A stretch of 62,824 nucleotides of DNA from Sodiomyces alkalinus F11. Taxonomy: Eukaryota > Ascomycota > Sordariomycetes > Glomerellales > Plectosphaerellaceae. Shown piece after piece: positions 23,101-33,313 of this stretch. The stretch covers positions 1 through 62,824 of the forward strand of contig NW_021167084.1 of the NCBI RefSeq assembly GCF_003711515.1, in the 5' to 3' direction. Under the pieces are notes generated by a model. It did no database searches, was not told where the DNA came from, and saw nothing but the letters and a program-made list of their open reading frames with translations. A program made the translations under genes and the position numbers. The stretch's first letter is position 1; every line of letters begins with the position of its first letter.

Positions 23101-23600
23101 GAAAGCGAAGGGAAAAGCGAGAAGGGAACCCCAGTTCATATAGTGTTCATACCGTACATGGGTCGACTCCCGCTTGGGGATCAACCACGGTTCCAGTTCC
23201 TCTTACCGCTGACAGGCCTTTGTCTACCGAGACTATTGCCCGGGACCTATATCTCCGTGTCTTCCCAATATATCCGGGGGTGGATACCTGTTATGCTACC
23301 ACACCCGTATGCCGGTTACCAGTCACATTCAATATGTGGTTCATTTACCACGTAAGAATGTCAAACCCGCCTTACGTTGTATCTATGTGTCCGCGCGGGG
23401 GATTATCTCCCGGCGAGACAGAGGCCCGGCACGGTTTGTGGGGAGTTTTGACTCTTGAGAACCAGACAAGACCCACGGACATGTAACTGTATAAGGGCCA
23501 GTCCCCTTGTCATAGTCCATGATTCCGTGGTTCGTTCCTCTCTCCCCCAGGGCAATAGTCGAGCAGGCTCCAACGTTCTCCGACTTTCCTCGTCGACATC
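20144..23600. other. Gene-poor region of about 3.5 kb
   Basis: The start holds the promoter of the GPI-protein gene and a G-rich GGGAAA-type run near 20295-20330. A T/C run lies at 22400-22426. The end is the tyrosinase promoter. Between 21500 and 21850 short open segments in changing frames (for example a 38-codon run around 21536-21660) have a coding feel but no recognisable family; they may be a gene relic. No transposon was identified. Confidence 0.45.
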
Positions 23601-25046
23601 ATGGAGCTCTTGTTACTTCTCCTCCTTGGCTTCGCTAGCCTATCAGTTGGCGAATATGCCCAGGAAGACATCGACTCAGGCAAGGTCCTTCGTGATCTAA
23701 GCCGTGAGGCCTACCATAATGCATGGGCTCGCTTGGAAGGCAAGACCGAAGGTTGCACTCAGGAGAATGTGAGGGTCCGCAAAGAATGGTATGTCATGTC
23801 CTTATAATCTCGCTCTGTACAAGTTGCGCTAAACATTGTGAGACATAAGGCGAGATATCCCGGCCAAGAAGCGAATTGACTTTGTCAGGGCTGTCAACTG
23901 TCTGATGAGCAGCGAGAGCCTGAACCCCGACCTCGAAGGCGCGAGGTCTCGTTTCGACGACTTTGGTGTCCTGCACCATCAAGTCAGCAACTACGTGCAC
24001 TTCTCGGCCTCTTTCCTTCTGTTCCATCGATACTTCACCTGGGCGTATGAGGAAGCCCTCAGGAACGAGTGCGCCTATGAAGGTTCGCATCCATGTGGAC
24101 AACTTGCTTCCTCGCTCTCTGGAGAATTCCATCACTGACCAGTAGTCAACAACCAGGTCCATTTCCCTACTGGAACTGGGGCTATGACGCCCATGACGTG
24201 GAGTCGTCCCCTCTTTTCGACGGCTCGGCGACCTCTCTTGGAAGCAACGGTAAGTATGTCGAGGGACAAGGGGGGAACTTCGGCATGCCTCCTGGCTCGG
24301 GAGGCGGGTGCCTCATTAAGGGACCCTTCTCGAACCGGACCGTCAACCTGGGTCCCGGTTCTGGCCCGGATCCTTATCGGTACAACCCACGGTGTATTCG
24401 TCGGGACCTAAACACCGCCATTGCATCGGCCTGGACAACCCACCGCAACACAACAGATCTCATCCTTGACAGCCCGAACGTCGAGTTGTTCCAGGCTATC
24501 ATGCAGGGAGATACGAGGTACCCGGAATCAAGGGGCTTGGGTCTGGCCGTCCATGGAGGCGGACACTTTGCCATTGGTGAGTTGCATGAACACCGATATG
24601 CTTTACTTTAATGGTCCGAAGGTGGATGTTGGTATGACTGACCGTCTTCTTTCAGGCGGAGATCCCGGTGGTGATTTCAACTGGTCACCCTTGGAGCCGG
24701 CATTCTATCTTCACCATGGACAAGTTGACCGACTCTACTTCATCTGGCAAAACCTCGATTGGGAGAACAGACAGGTTCGTTAATGCCACGTGCACCCAAT
24801 ATTAACTTCCCTCGGGGACAGTGATGCATGGCTCATCGTGGTTGGTATGAAAATTTGAAGTATGAAGAACTAACTTGAGGAAACATCCAGAACATCTCCG
24901 GAACGGCAACTATGTACAACAGACCCCCTAGCGATGAACAGTCCCTCGACGATGTCATGGATATTACGCCGCTGGAAGAAGCTCGGACGTTCAGGAAGCT
25001 GATGGACACTATTGGCGAGACGCCCTTCTGTTTCTTGTATGACTGA
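23601..25046 (+). CDS. Secreted short tyrosinase (type-3 copper oxidase)
   Basis: Oxidises mono- and diphenols to quinones, relevant to melanin or to plant phenolics. There are five exons: 23601-23788, 23850-24082, 24157-24576, 24656-24774 and 24891-25046, giving 371 aa. A signal peptide ends near residue 17 (LGFASLSVG). CuA histidines lie in VLHHQVSNYVHFSASFLLFHRYF (His105/106, His113, His122). CuB is HGGGH (His273, His277) plus HHGQVDR (His300/301). The FPYWNWGYDA and GGDPGGDFNWSPLEPAFYLHH blocks are characteristic. There is no C-terminal shielding domain after the catalytic core, so this belongs with short secreted tyrosinases or catechol oxidases rather than the long intracellular type. 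Introns 2 and 4 use less common GTTCGC and GTTCGT donors; the frames join cleanly across both. Confidence 0.92.
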
Positions 25047-25638
25047 TGCCTGAAAAAGCTTGAGGGCGATTCTGCGAGGGAAAAGTCTGCGGGGACAAGT
25101 AATGGGAGACACGGGACGTCCACAGGGCACTTGTGGAGGGAAAGGAAAGGAAAAAAGGACCAAGTAAATGCCTTCTATCCAGGCACGGTGTTTGTAAATC
25201 GCGGATGATATCCGCCGCCATGTGGCGAGCGGCTCAGGGGTCCGAAGCCCCCTGAGATGACGGAACTGTATGTGTGTGGAAAAGAAAGGGAAAACTATAT
25301 TGTTAACCTTATTGATAGCAGCTCAAAGCTTATTAAATCATATAGGCGAAATGACTCTAAACTGGAGCAACCAGGGGGCGTAAAGACTTCGACGCCAACA
25401 ATACGCCACGGTGCGCTAACTTTGTCTGTGGAAAGTAAATTTGAAGTTCTCACCAAGGCTACATTTTCGAAGCAAACATGAAAAAATATAAAAGAACTGC
25501 CTCCCCAGCTTGAGACGTAGATCCAAGGGTCCCAATTTCATGCATCCGTCTTTTCCGTTCCTGAGGTCTCCGTTCCAATACACTGTGCTTACACTACCTC
25601 TTTGCCAGAAATCTACGCAATACACCGCACGCCCCAAG
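25047..25638. other. Intergenic region
   Basis: The 3' flank of the tyrosinase gene and upstream DNA of the broken exonuclease gene. No further feature is seen. Confidence 0.6.
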
Positions 25639-26236
25639 ATGAGCTTTCCAGATGTCACTTCAAGCCAGGTAGCGTTCAAAGAGGCGGTCGCGGCTCTCAT
25701 CCAAGCAATTCACAACCACCCCGACTATCAGGAGCCCCTCCTCTACGTCGACTTGGAAGGCGTTAACCTCTCTCGCCGGGAGCATCTCCATAGTGATCAT
25801 CTACGTCTAACCAAAACATCACGTATACCCCGTGGACGTACACACGCTGCAATCAGCGGCCTTCACCGGCGAGGCACGAAGCGGGTCAACGCTCCAATCC
25901 ATCTTCGAGTCGCCATCGATCACCAAAGTCTTCTTCGACATCCGGTACGACTCGGACGCGCTATACACACACTTCGGGATCCGGCTCGACGGGGTGGAAA
26001 ACGTGCAGCTTATGGAGCTCGCGGCCCGCCTCGACTTCGCGAGATTTACATGGCGCAGGTGGAAGAGTCCTGGCGGGATCTGGTGGCCAACCAGACGACC
26101 CTGCGCGTGCTCCGGTTGAGATGCAGAGCCTGGAGGAAATGGATCGGGATATCAGTGCTTTGGAATGGAAGCCTGGTGGGGAATCTGTACCGCTTGACCC
26201 TCAATTCACGGCGTATGTCAGACAGGTTCTCTGGTA
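25639..26236 (+). pseudogene. Broken 3'-5' exonuclease (RNase H-fold, DEDD type)
   Basis: The reading starts at the ATG at 25639 and gives an N-terminal exonuclease segment with YVDLEGVNLS (the first metal-binding Asp/Glu pair). A frameshift follows around 25775; the next frame continues with GSISIVIIYV, meets a TAA at about 25810, and then runs on without break through VYPVDVHTLQ, KVFFDIRYDSDALY (another metal-site Asp block) and QLMELAARL. At about 26030 the sequence jumps to a different frame reading LREIYMAQVEESWRD, normally near the C-terminus in relatives I know, so an internal stretch of at least about 50 codons carrying the last active-site motif seems lost. A final frame change reads on to a TAG at 26236. 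An intron cannot explain the first breaks because conserved residues lie on both sides without a gap. Confidence 0.75.
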
Positions 26237-27725
26237 GGATATGGGTACCTGGGCTTTTGGATTGAAGTGCGCATGTTATGCACCGTCAAAGGTGGTGGAG
26301 AATCAAGCGGCCGGCTGCAAGATGGATGTTTTTACACCCTGTATATTGGTCAGGAACATCAAATATCAAAGAAGGCGCTTGGTTGTTGCTGATTCTTCAC
26401 CGGAGCCGAATATTCATATGCCAATGTGTTTCTTATTTATTTCAAGAGAAAGCGCCAGATACGCCACGGAGCTCGGGGACAAACAGGGAAAGGGAAAGGA
26501 ATGAGGAAAGACAAGAATAATAGAAGCGCGAAACACCAAAAGCCATATGCCCATCGAATGCAATGAAATGCTTGAAGCGTCATCGAATAGGACCTCTCCA
26601 TGAAGCACGACGTTCGAATACCCGAATGTCGACATGATTTGTCCGCTGCTTTGCGACGGCCTACTGAGGTGAACACTGAACACCATGCTCCCATTCGAAG
26701 TGGAGCCCACACGTACACGTCCTCCCTATCCAAGCCGATAGGCTTTGGGCCGGATCAGCAGGGACACGGGAAGACGCAGAAGTTGCAGGGAATCGGGCAA
26801 GGGATGATGAAGCAGAATCGACCAGGACACATTTCGCCGTTGCGGCCACCCCTAAGCTTCAACTCGGGTTCGTCGGGGGTATTCTGCTCCTGATCCTGAT
26901 TCTGTGACACCTGCTGGAGCTCTGGTACGTCGTCGAGATTAGCATGAAGCTCTACTGCGTAATCACGTCAACTCGGTATGCGCTGGGCTTACCCATTGGC
27001 TGATGCGGGCTGGGCTGTTGGGCGTGTACTGGTTTTGGGACTGAAGGAAGATCCGACCGATTCTGAGCCGCGAGGCCATTGAGATGAGTGTCGTGACCCG
27101 GCATGATGATATTGTTCTGGGCGTATTTTGCGTAAATCTATCGTATAGGGCTTGGCGACGAGCAGTGGTAACGGATATGATGAGTACGAGTAGGTTGATC
27201 GGGCCAAGGCGACGGAGTCGAGACGAGAACGAAAGCCAAGGAAGGTCTCGAGGTGGCAGAGGAGGAGGAGGAAGAGGGAAGATACGCGACGTCACTAGTG
27301 GAGCCCCAAACATCCTGGCGGCGTTGGACGGCAGTGTCAGTGGGTGCCAAATGACGAGTGGTGTCTATTTTGGGCTGTATTTCGTACACAGTTATTATCT
27401 GTCTTACGTACAGTGACCATACCTTACTAAGTAATTATTAGTCGATGAGTATCGAGAAGACTCTTCGCCTAGTCGTATTTAACCAGTAAACAGTGTATGA
27501 ACTACCTAATCAAATCCCCTTATGAAAAGCCATGACAAAGCCACGTTCTCCCGAGTCCTGACTCCGTGTTCACCAGGACCAACCTCGACCAAATCATCAT
27601 CTAATCTATCCTTCGTATTCCGTGCATGTCATGCTAATAATGCCATTATTAAGTTCGTACACATTCGTAAAAGGAGTTGCAACAGACCCGTTTTGCATGA
27701 AACCCACAACTCCAAAAGTCAACGG
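26237..27725. other. Intergenic region
   Basis: About 1.5 kb without a supported gene. Open frames of 80-115 aa on both strands overlap each other and lack motifs. The right end is the 3' flank of the minus-strand coiled-coil protein gene. Confidence 0.55.
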
Positions 27726-28814
27726 TCATCCCTGGAAAAAGCTAAGGCGAAACCGATTCCGACCCTTCGGTTTATTCCTCCCAAAACTGTGCCCCGTCCT
27801 GGGTCTCTCATCAAAGCTGTCCACACTGGGCGGCCGCGGCATGTTATTCCAAGAAGAACTCGGCCCCAGCGGCTGGTGCGGGTGCTGTGGCAGCTGTGCC
27901 GCCGACTCGTCATGAAGCGAGTCATCCTGCTGCAACTGCTGCTGCTGCAACCGCTGCTGAAAATCACCCCGCAGCGCCCTGTCGACATCCGCGTGGCGCC
28001 GCTCGTATTCGTCGTGCTTGGCCTTGGCCTCGACGAACCGCTCCTCCGCCTGCAGCCTCCGCTCCTGCAGCGCCCGCAGCTCGTCGTCCAGCTGGCTCAT
28101 CTGCCGCTGCGCATCGTCCATCAGCGTCTGGTACTCCCGGACCTTGACGTCCAGCGGCTGCAGCACGCTCTTTGCGATCGCGGGGCTGCCGACCCTGTCG
28201 ATCACCGCGCCACCGGACGCTGCTGCGGCGGCGGTCGGGCCCCGCGTCGAAGGGACTCGTGCCCACGACGACATGTCCTGCCCTGACGTCGCGTCGTGGT
28301 AGGACGTCGGCGGGCCCCGAGGCGGCGAGGAGGTGGTGGTCTTGCTCGGAGGGGGGGGAGGACCCGGTTCGGGCGGAGCGATGATGGTCGGGTCGATGGA
28401 TCCCGACGCCCGACGGGAATGTCGTGCTACGCGACGTCTGGCAGGTGCTGCTCCGGCCGACCTCCCGTTGGCCGAGTCGTCGAATTCGTCGTGAAAGGGC
28501 GGGCTCGGGTAGGCTGCGGCTTGGGCCTGTGAATTCGTCGCTACTGATCGCTGCTGCTGCTGCTGCTGTTGCTGCTGCTGGCGGTGGCTGTGGAGGGCTT
28601 TTGCCACGACGGCGTCTTGGATGACAAAGTCCGAGTTTGAGTTGGGGCTCTGAGGCTCGTCGTCGCGGTCGCGGTCGCGGCCGTTGTGTGACGGTGAGGA
28701 GCGATCCCGCCGGTAGCGACCGACGCCCTTTCCGTTTTCTCTCGACTGGCGCGTTGTGAGGCGGAATCCGTTTTCTTCCGGGTCGGAATACAAGTTGGAT
28801 TGCGGGAGTGCCAT
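27726..28814 (-). CDS. Disordered coiled-coil protein with poly-Gln tract
   Basis: Function unknown. It is a single exon of 362 aa from the ATG at 28814; the frame stays open further upstream but only with a TTG, so 28814 is the first ATG. Residues 1-75 are polar and charged. Residues 79-88 are ten consecutive glutamines encoded by a CAG-type repeat. About 100-205 is Pro/Ser/Ala-rich and probably disordered. About 225-297 is a strong heptad-like coiled coil rich in Glu, Arg, Leu and Gln (for example QLDDELRALQERRLQAEERF). The C-terminus is basic (GRNKPKGRNRFR). No catalytic motif is seen. It could be a scaffold or cytoskeletal adaptor. The poly-Gln repeat may vary in length between strains. 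Confidence 0.8.
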   Translation of the reverse strand: MALPQSNLYSDPEENGFRLTTRQSRENGKGVGRYRRDRSSPSHNGRDRDRDDEPQSPNSNSDFVIQDAVVAKALHSHRQQQQQQQQQQRSVATNSQAQAAAYPSPPFHDEFDDSANGRSAGAAPARRRVARHSRRASGSIDPTIIAPPEPGPPPPPSKTTTSSPPRGPPTSYHDATSGQDMSSWARVPSTRGPTAAAAASGGAVIDRVGSPAIAKSVLQPLDVKVREYQTLMDDAQRQMSQLDDELRALQERRLQAEERFVEAKAKHDEYERRHADVDRALRGDFQQRLQQQQLQQDDSLHDESAAQLPQHPHQPLGPSSSWNNMPRPPSVDSFDERPRTGHSFGRNKPKGRNRFRLSFFQG

Positions 28815-30399
28815 TGTTCGATGCCCGTGACTCAAGGGCAGTGGGCAGCCACAAGCCTAAGGTCGCTGAGCTTACTTTGGCTGAAACAACCGTTTTGTGT
28901 CTTGATGCGTTGGGCGGAGGAAATGAGGAAGGGCCTGGCCAGTGAGGAGAAAGTGGAAGGAATGGAATGTGAGTTATGACTTGGGAGACGAGAGAAAGAG
29001 AGGAAGCAAACGAAGAAATGGAATGGCCTACGAGGCGAGACAGGCTTGCCGGCCTTCACCATTTATCCATGGTAGTAGAGTAGTGTAAGGATACTGAGCA
29101 AGGGTAAAGGGAGGTGGCTGGTAGAGTGGATCGACCCATCAGTACTCCATCAGGTAGGCCATCCAGACAACGGAGTCGCCAAAAAAGAAAAAAGAAAAAA
29201 AAAGGCTGGAAGTGAACGATCCAGCCACCCATCTAGTACGTACGAGGTAATTATACGTCGTACCTTGATGCGTTGTCACCCGTCAGTTACACAGCAGATC
29301 GCATTCGTACGAAGTACCGTATTTACCCATCAAACTCGATTCTAAGCTAACGACTTGGCGCCCCGTTTCCCCCATTTCCCCCATTTTCCCGAGAAACCAT
29401 CCATTGATCGAGAGCCGTGCCAGAGCCTCGATATCTCATTACCAAAAAAAATCTAGGCGTACTTGAGAATCCAGTTTGATGGGTTAATACGGTATTTCGC
29501 ACGTACTTCCGTAGTTGTTAGTGAGGTGGCTGGGAATCTCGGGTACGTTGTAGCCACGTAATATTGAGGCTGGGCCAAGCCGATCCGTGTGATTACCTAA
29601 GCAGAGCCCCTGACCAACCCCGACCCCTTATTACCTAACCTTGTCCCTGAATCTTCTCTCCGACTCCAACTCTTAATTAACGTTCGTTCTCCTTTTACCA
29701 GTTCTCTTGACCAGCTTCAAATACGGATAAACCTCGTTATTTCTCTTTCGTTCCACACAAACTCACCTCGCAGTTCTCCTCGACTAAGAAGTCTGTCAAC
29801 GCTTCCTCAAAACCCAGACTCCTGGCTGATGAGGACGAAGCCTTGAGGTGTCACTGACTCCCTATGTCCGTGTGCACCAGTCACCACTTGCCGACCATGG
29901 CATCTCTGGGTTCCTGGCTGTCATGGTCACCCCGGTCATGATGTACGGAGAATGAAGTGATTCTTCTTTGTGCGTCTGAAATTCGATTATAAAAGGGCAG
30001 ATTGAGCCGGCACTGGGGCTAATATCAGACCGTTTGACCGAATCCAGGAGCTTCTCGCCTTCTACTATAAGCAAGTGGTACTACTTTCACACAAAGACTC
30101 CCTAAACAAACCCCTTTTGCGTGCAGGAGAAACAGCTTGAAGTCTTGGGAAACTTTGAGACATCTCGTTCATCCTATAAGGGGTACGGTGTACCATATAT
30201 GCTGCCACATGATCCCAAATACCTCATCCCTTCGTTCATTTTCAAATCTGAACACAATAATCCTCCCGTCGCAAAAGCTTCTTTTCTCCCTAGTCTCATT
30301 CTCTATGCACCGGCGTAGTAGCTGTTTCCACGTCGACTTGGCAACACAAGCACGACTTTCTTGTATCGTCGGAGCCCAACACAATACCAGCAACCGCGC
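28815..30399. other. Intergenic region
   Basis: Promoter side of the coiled-coil protein gene, then non-coding DNA up to the oxidoreductase relic. A-rich patches lie near 29179-29203. No gene is supported. Confidence 0.55.
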
Positions 30400-30800
30400 C
30401 GCTTTCCAGGACAAGAAGGTCATGCTGCTCAGCGGCAGAGCACACCTCCTATCCGGTGATATCATGGCAGACCGGGCCCGAGCGAGCCCTCACCAATCTC
30501 GGCGTGAAGGTGAGGAAGAACGCTAGGGTGTTTTCCGTCACCACCCTGCCGTCCGGGAAGACCGTGATCGCTAACACCGAGAGTCTAGGTCTCATCAGTG
30601 GCGCAGAACATAAAGCTTGCCATGCAGAGGAAGGACCAAGTCCCGGCCAAAGGGCCCCCCTTCGACATTAGCGTCTGCTCTGTCGGCCCTGATGATGGCG
30701 TTGATCGAGTTGATTGGTTCCCTATGCCTTCGTTCCTCGTCCGAAAGCTCAAAAGTAGCACCTTGGGAGCCGATATAGCTCCAAGTATGCAGCCAACTGT
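30400..30800 (+). pseudogene. Remnant of an AIF/FSP1-like FAD-dependent oxidoreductase
   Basis: Three plus-strand fragments in shifting frames line up in order with the second half of fungal AIF-like NAD(P)H/FAD oxidoreductases. About 30400-30460 gives DKKVMLLSGRAHLLSG. About 30460-30590, shifted, gives ERALTNLGVKVRKNARVFSV and TTLPSGK. About 30600-30800 gives AQNIKLAMQRKDQVPAKGPP, then GPDDGVDRVDWFPMPSFLVR and KLKSSTLGADIAP. Relatives have roughly 70-80 residues between the second and third pieces, including the second FAD motif, that are missing here. The N-terminal FAD-binding GxGxxG region is not found upstream, so this is a 3' relic only. It sits just beyond the 3' end of the sugar transporter gene. 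Confidence 0.7.
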
Positions 30801-31116
30801 GTTTTGTACTAAAGCCCTGTTCAACGATCCTTCTTTAGTCATAATAAGGAGACGTGATGCATATGTGTGCGATTTCGGAGAACTCAAGTCCAGACAAACA
30901 GTAACAATATATGTCAGTATTGTATTATGGTATTATTGGACTTCTTATTTATGAGTCTAAAGCTAACGTAGGGAATCATGCATGCACATTGAAACCAAAT
31001 TGCAAGATATCATCAAGTAACGCCCTCGCTTATCCAAGATCCAATAGTGGTGGGTATTTGCACCAACCAGCACAGTTCTAACACCCCCTACACAACAAGA
31101 TGCGACAACCCCGTGT
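30801..31116. other. Intergenic region
   Basis: Short AT-rich spacer between the oxidoreductase relic and the 3' end of the minus-strand transporter gene. Nothing recognised. Confidence 0.55.
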
Positions 31117-33313
31117 CTAGTGAGTCGCAGACGACTCGCTCCTTCCCGTCCTCGTCTCGCGATTCTCCACCGCAATACCTTTGTCGGATTCGGGTCCGGG
31201 TCCGGCACCCTTCCCCGACTCGACATTACCATCGCGCATACCGACCTTGGCGGCTCTAAAAGCATCGGCGACAGATCGGTAGCGGGAGTAAAAGTTAACG
31301 GCGAGAGGGTAGGTCCAGGCCGCAACGAAGAAGGCTAACGGCACAACCATGGCAACGCCCATGTCGCCGTGCCGATCGGCGACTGCACCGAGGAGGGGTG
31401 GGACAGCGGCGCCACCAACGACGCCTACGCAGCATCTTGTCAGTTTAGGAACAGAAAGAGAAAGAGAAATAAAAAGAAGAGAAGGCAAGGGCAGTAAGTG
31501 AAACTGAGAGGATTCTTACCGGCGACAATATAGCCGCTCCCGCGCTTGCTATGCCGGCCAAGACCGCGCATGCCCAGAGCGACGATAGTGGGGAAGCAGA
31601 CCGACTCAAAGAAAAGGACAAAGTAGAGCATGACGACGCCAGGGACACCGGTGTGGCGGATGGCGGGGGCGATGAAGACGATACAGCCGGCCAAGAAGAC
31701 GAGCAAGACGATGCGCGGCTTGACCCAGTAGTGCATCAAGGCGGAGCCGATGAAGCGGCCAACGGCAAACGCGGCCTGGGCACCGGCGAAGAGTTGCGAT
31801 CCCACGTCGTCACCCGTGTTCGGGATCGTTTCGGAAACGTAGTTGATGAAGAAGCTTTTCCGAACGTTAGCCGTGTTTCGTTTACAAAAAGCAGTGCCGA
31901 CCATAGGGTACAGGGGCAGTTGTTTGGTGGTTTGATAAAACGTAAGATCGTCTAGGAGCATACCTAGCGATGGCAACCTGAGCACCGGTGTAGCAGAACT
32001 GTGCCCAAGCAGCGTGAAAGAGATGATACTGCTTGACGAACGGCTTATGGTCAAAAGCCGCATTGGCCTCCTGGGCCTGGAAAGCCATGTCCGCATCGGT
32101 GATCTCGGGAATAGCAGCAATCCAGAACACCCCGGCGAGGCCCCAAACGAACACAGCGATAGCGACGTAGACCCACTGGACGTTCTCCAAGGCTCGCTGG
32201 TCGGAAAAGTTGAAGAAGACGTAGGAGCCCATGACGGGGGCGATGACGGTGCCGACCCCGTTGAAGGCCTGGGCGACGTTGATGCGGACCTCGGAGTACT
32301 TGGGCGGGCCGCAGACGGCGATGTAGGGGTTCGCGGCAGTCTCGAGGGAGCCCAGGCCGTTGCCGATGACGAAGATGGCGGCGCAGAAGCCGCCGAAGGA
32401 GCCGGCCTTGATGGCGGGGATGGCCAGGATGGCGCCCAGGCCGTAGAGCATGAGGCCCCAGATAAAGGTAGTCTTGTAGCCCCAGTGGCGGAGAATCCAT
32501 GCTGCGTGGCCTATGGAAGCGAGGGGGTAGGCACTGAGGGGGTTAGCTTTGCCTTTCTTCTTCTTCTTCTTGATCGCCCCCCCTTCTTTTTTCCTTTTTT
32601 CTCTTTTTTGTTTTCCTTCTTTTTTTTTTTTTTGTCTTTCCTCCTATCCTACTCTCCATCCCTTTGCGACGTCTTGTTCTGCCTTTACGGCCACATTTCT
32701 CAAGTCCATGAGTGATGAGTCCATGGCGGGTGGTCAGAGGTGGAGTTCCCCAGAGGCCAAGAGTCCAAGACCGGAAAATGCGATCAACCCCCACCCTATC
32801 CACACCGACCGGATCCGATGGTACGTAGCCTGTAGGTACCGGCCGAATCCCTCAATCCAATCGATACACGTATGTACAAGAGGGAGGGCGAGGAAAATGG
32901 AAGTGTGTAGGCGGGGAAAAGAAAGGCATCTTGAAGGTAGCGAGGAGAAGAAGAAGAGAAGAAGAAGAGTCGCATACCCAAAGTAGGCGGCCTGAAGACC
33001 CGCAGATCGAGCTCGCGTAATGTCCAAGACATTCTGGAAGTGCTTGTTAAGAGTATCAAGTAGGCCTGGAGAGTCGAGACATCCCATATCGTTTTAGCGA
33101 GGAACCCGAACATTGAAGCCTTGGAAATTTTCACTTGGTCGACAGAGAAGAGGCCCAATATGACATACCATAGGAAAACCCCCAGAGGAAGAAGAGCAAA
33201 GTGACCAACATCAAGGGAAAGATGGAGCCCCTGAGGGTGAGCTCGGCAGCATTTGTCCTCACATTGTCGTTCTGGCAAAGAGGCCGCTTCTTGATGAACT
33301 CTTTCACGCCCAT
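31117..33313 (-). CDS. MFS sugar transporter of the L-fucose permease (FucP/FHS) family
   Basis: Proton-coupled sugar uptake across the plasma membrane. There are five exons in transcript order: 33313-33169, 33065-32978, 32533-31964, 31854-31520 and 31424-31117, giving 481 aa. Frames join exactly: FFLWGFSYGLLDTLNKHFQ across intron 1, AAYFGAYPLASIGHAAWIL across intron 2, GAQVAIASFFINYVSET across intron 3 and YIVAGVVGGAAVPPLLG across intron 4. These are hallmark FucP-family blocks (FLWG with DxLNxxF in TM1, YFGAY in TM2, SFFINYV in TM7). About 12 hydrophobic segments are seen. Intron 2 is unusually long (444 nt, pyrimidine/purine-rich). Substrate is not predictable; relatives carry fucose, glucose/galactose or mannose. 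It is the most downstream of three minus-strand genes that may act together. Confidence 0.9.

Noticed and set aside
25775..25860. An intron explaining the stop and frameshift in the exonuclease
   Set aside because: Any GT-AG pair here would also remove the VYPVDVHTLQ block, which reads as normal exonuclease sequence, and would not repair the later deletion.
27726..28814. Poly-Gln tract as evidence of a transcription factor
   Set aside because: No DNA-binding domain is visible; the protein is a disordered coiled-coil type.
32014..32715. Plus-strand open frame opposite the sugar transporter
   Set aside because: Lies antisense to exon 3 and intron 2 of the transporter; no motif, and the C-terminal part is a poly-Phe/Ser artefact of a pyrimidine run.
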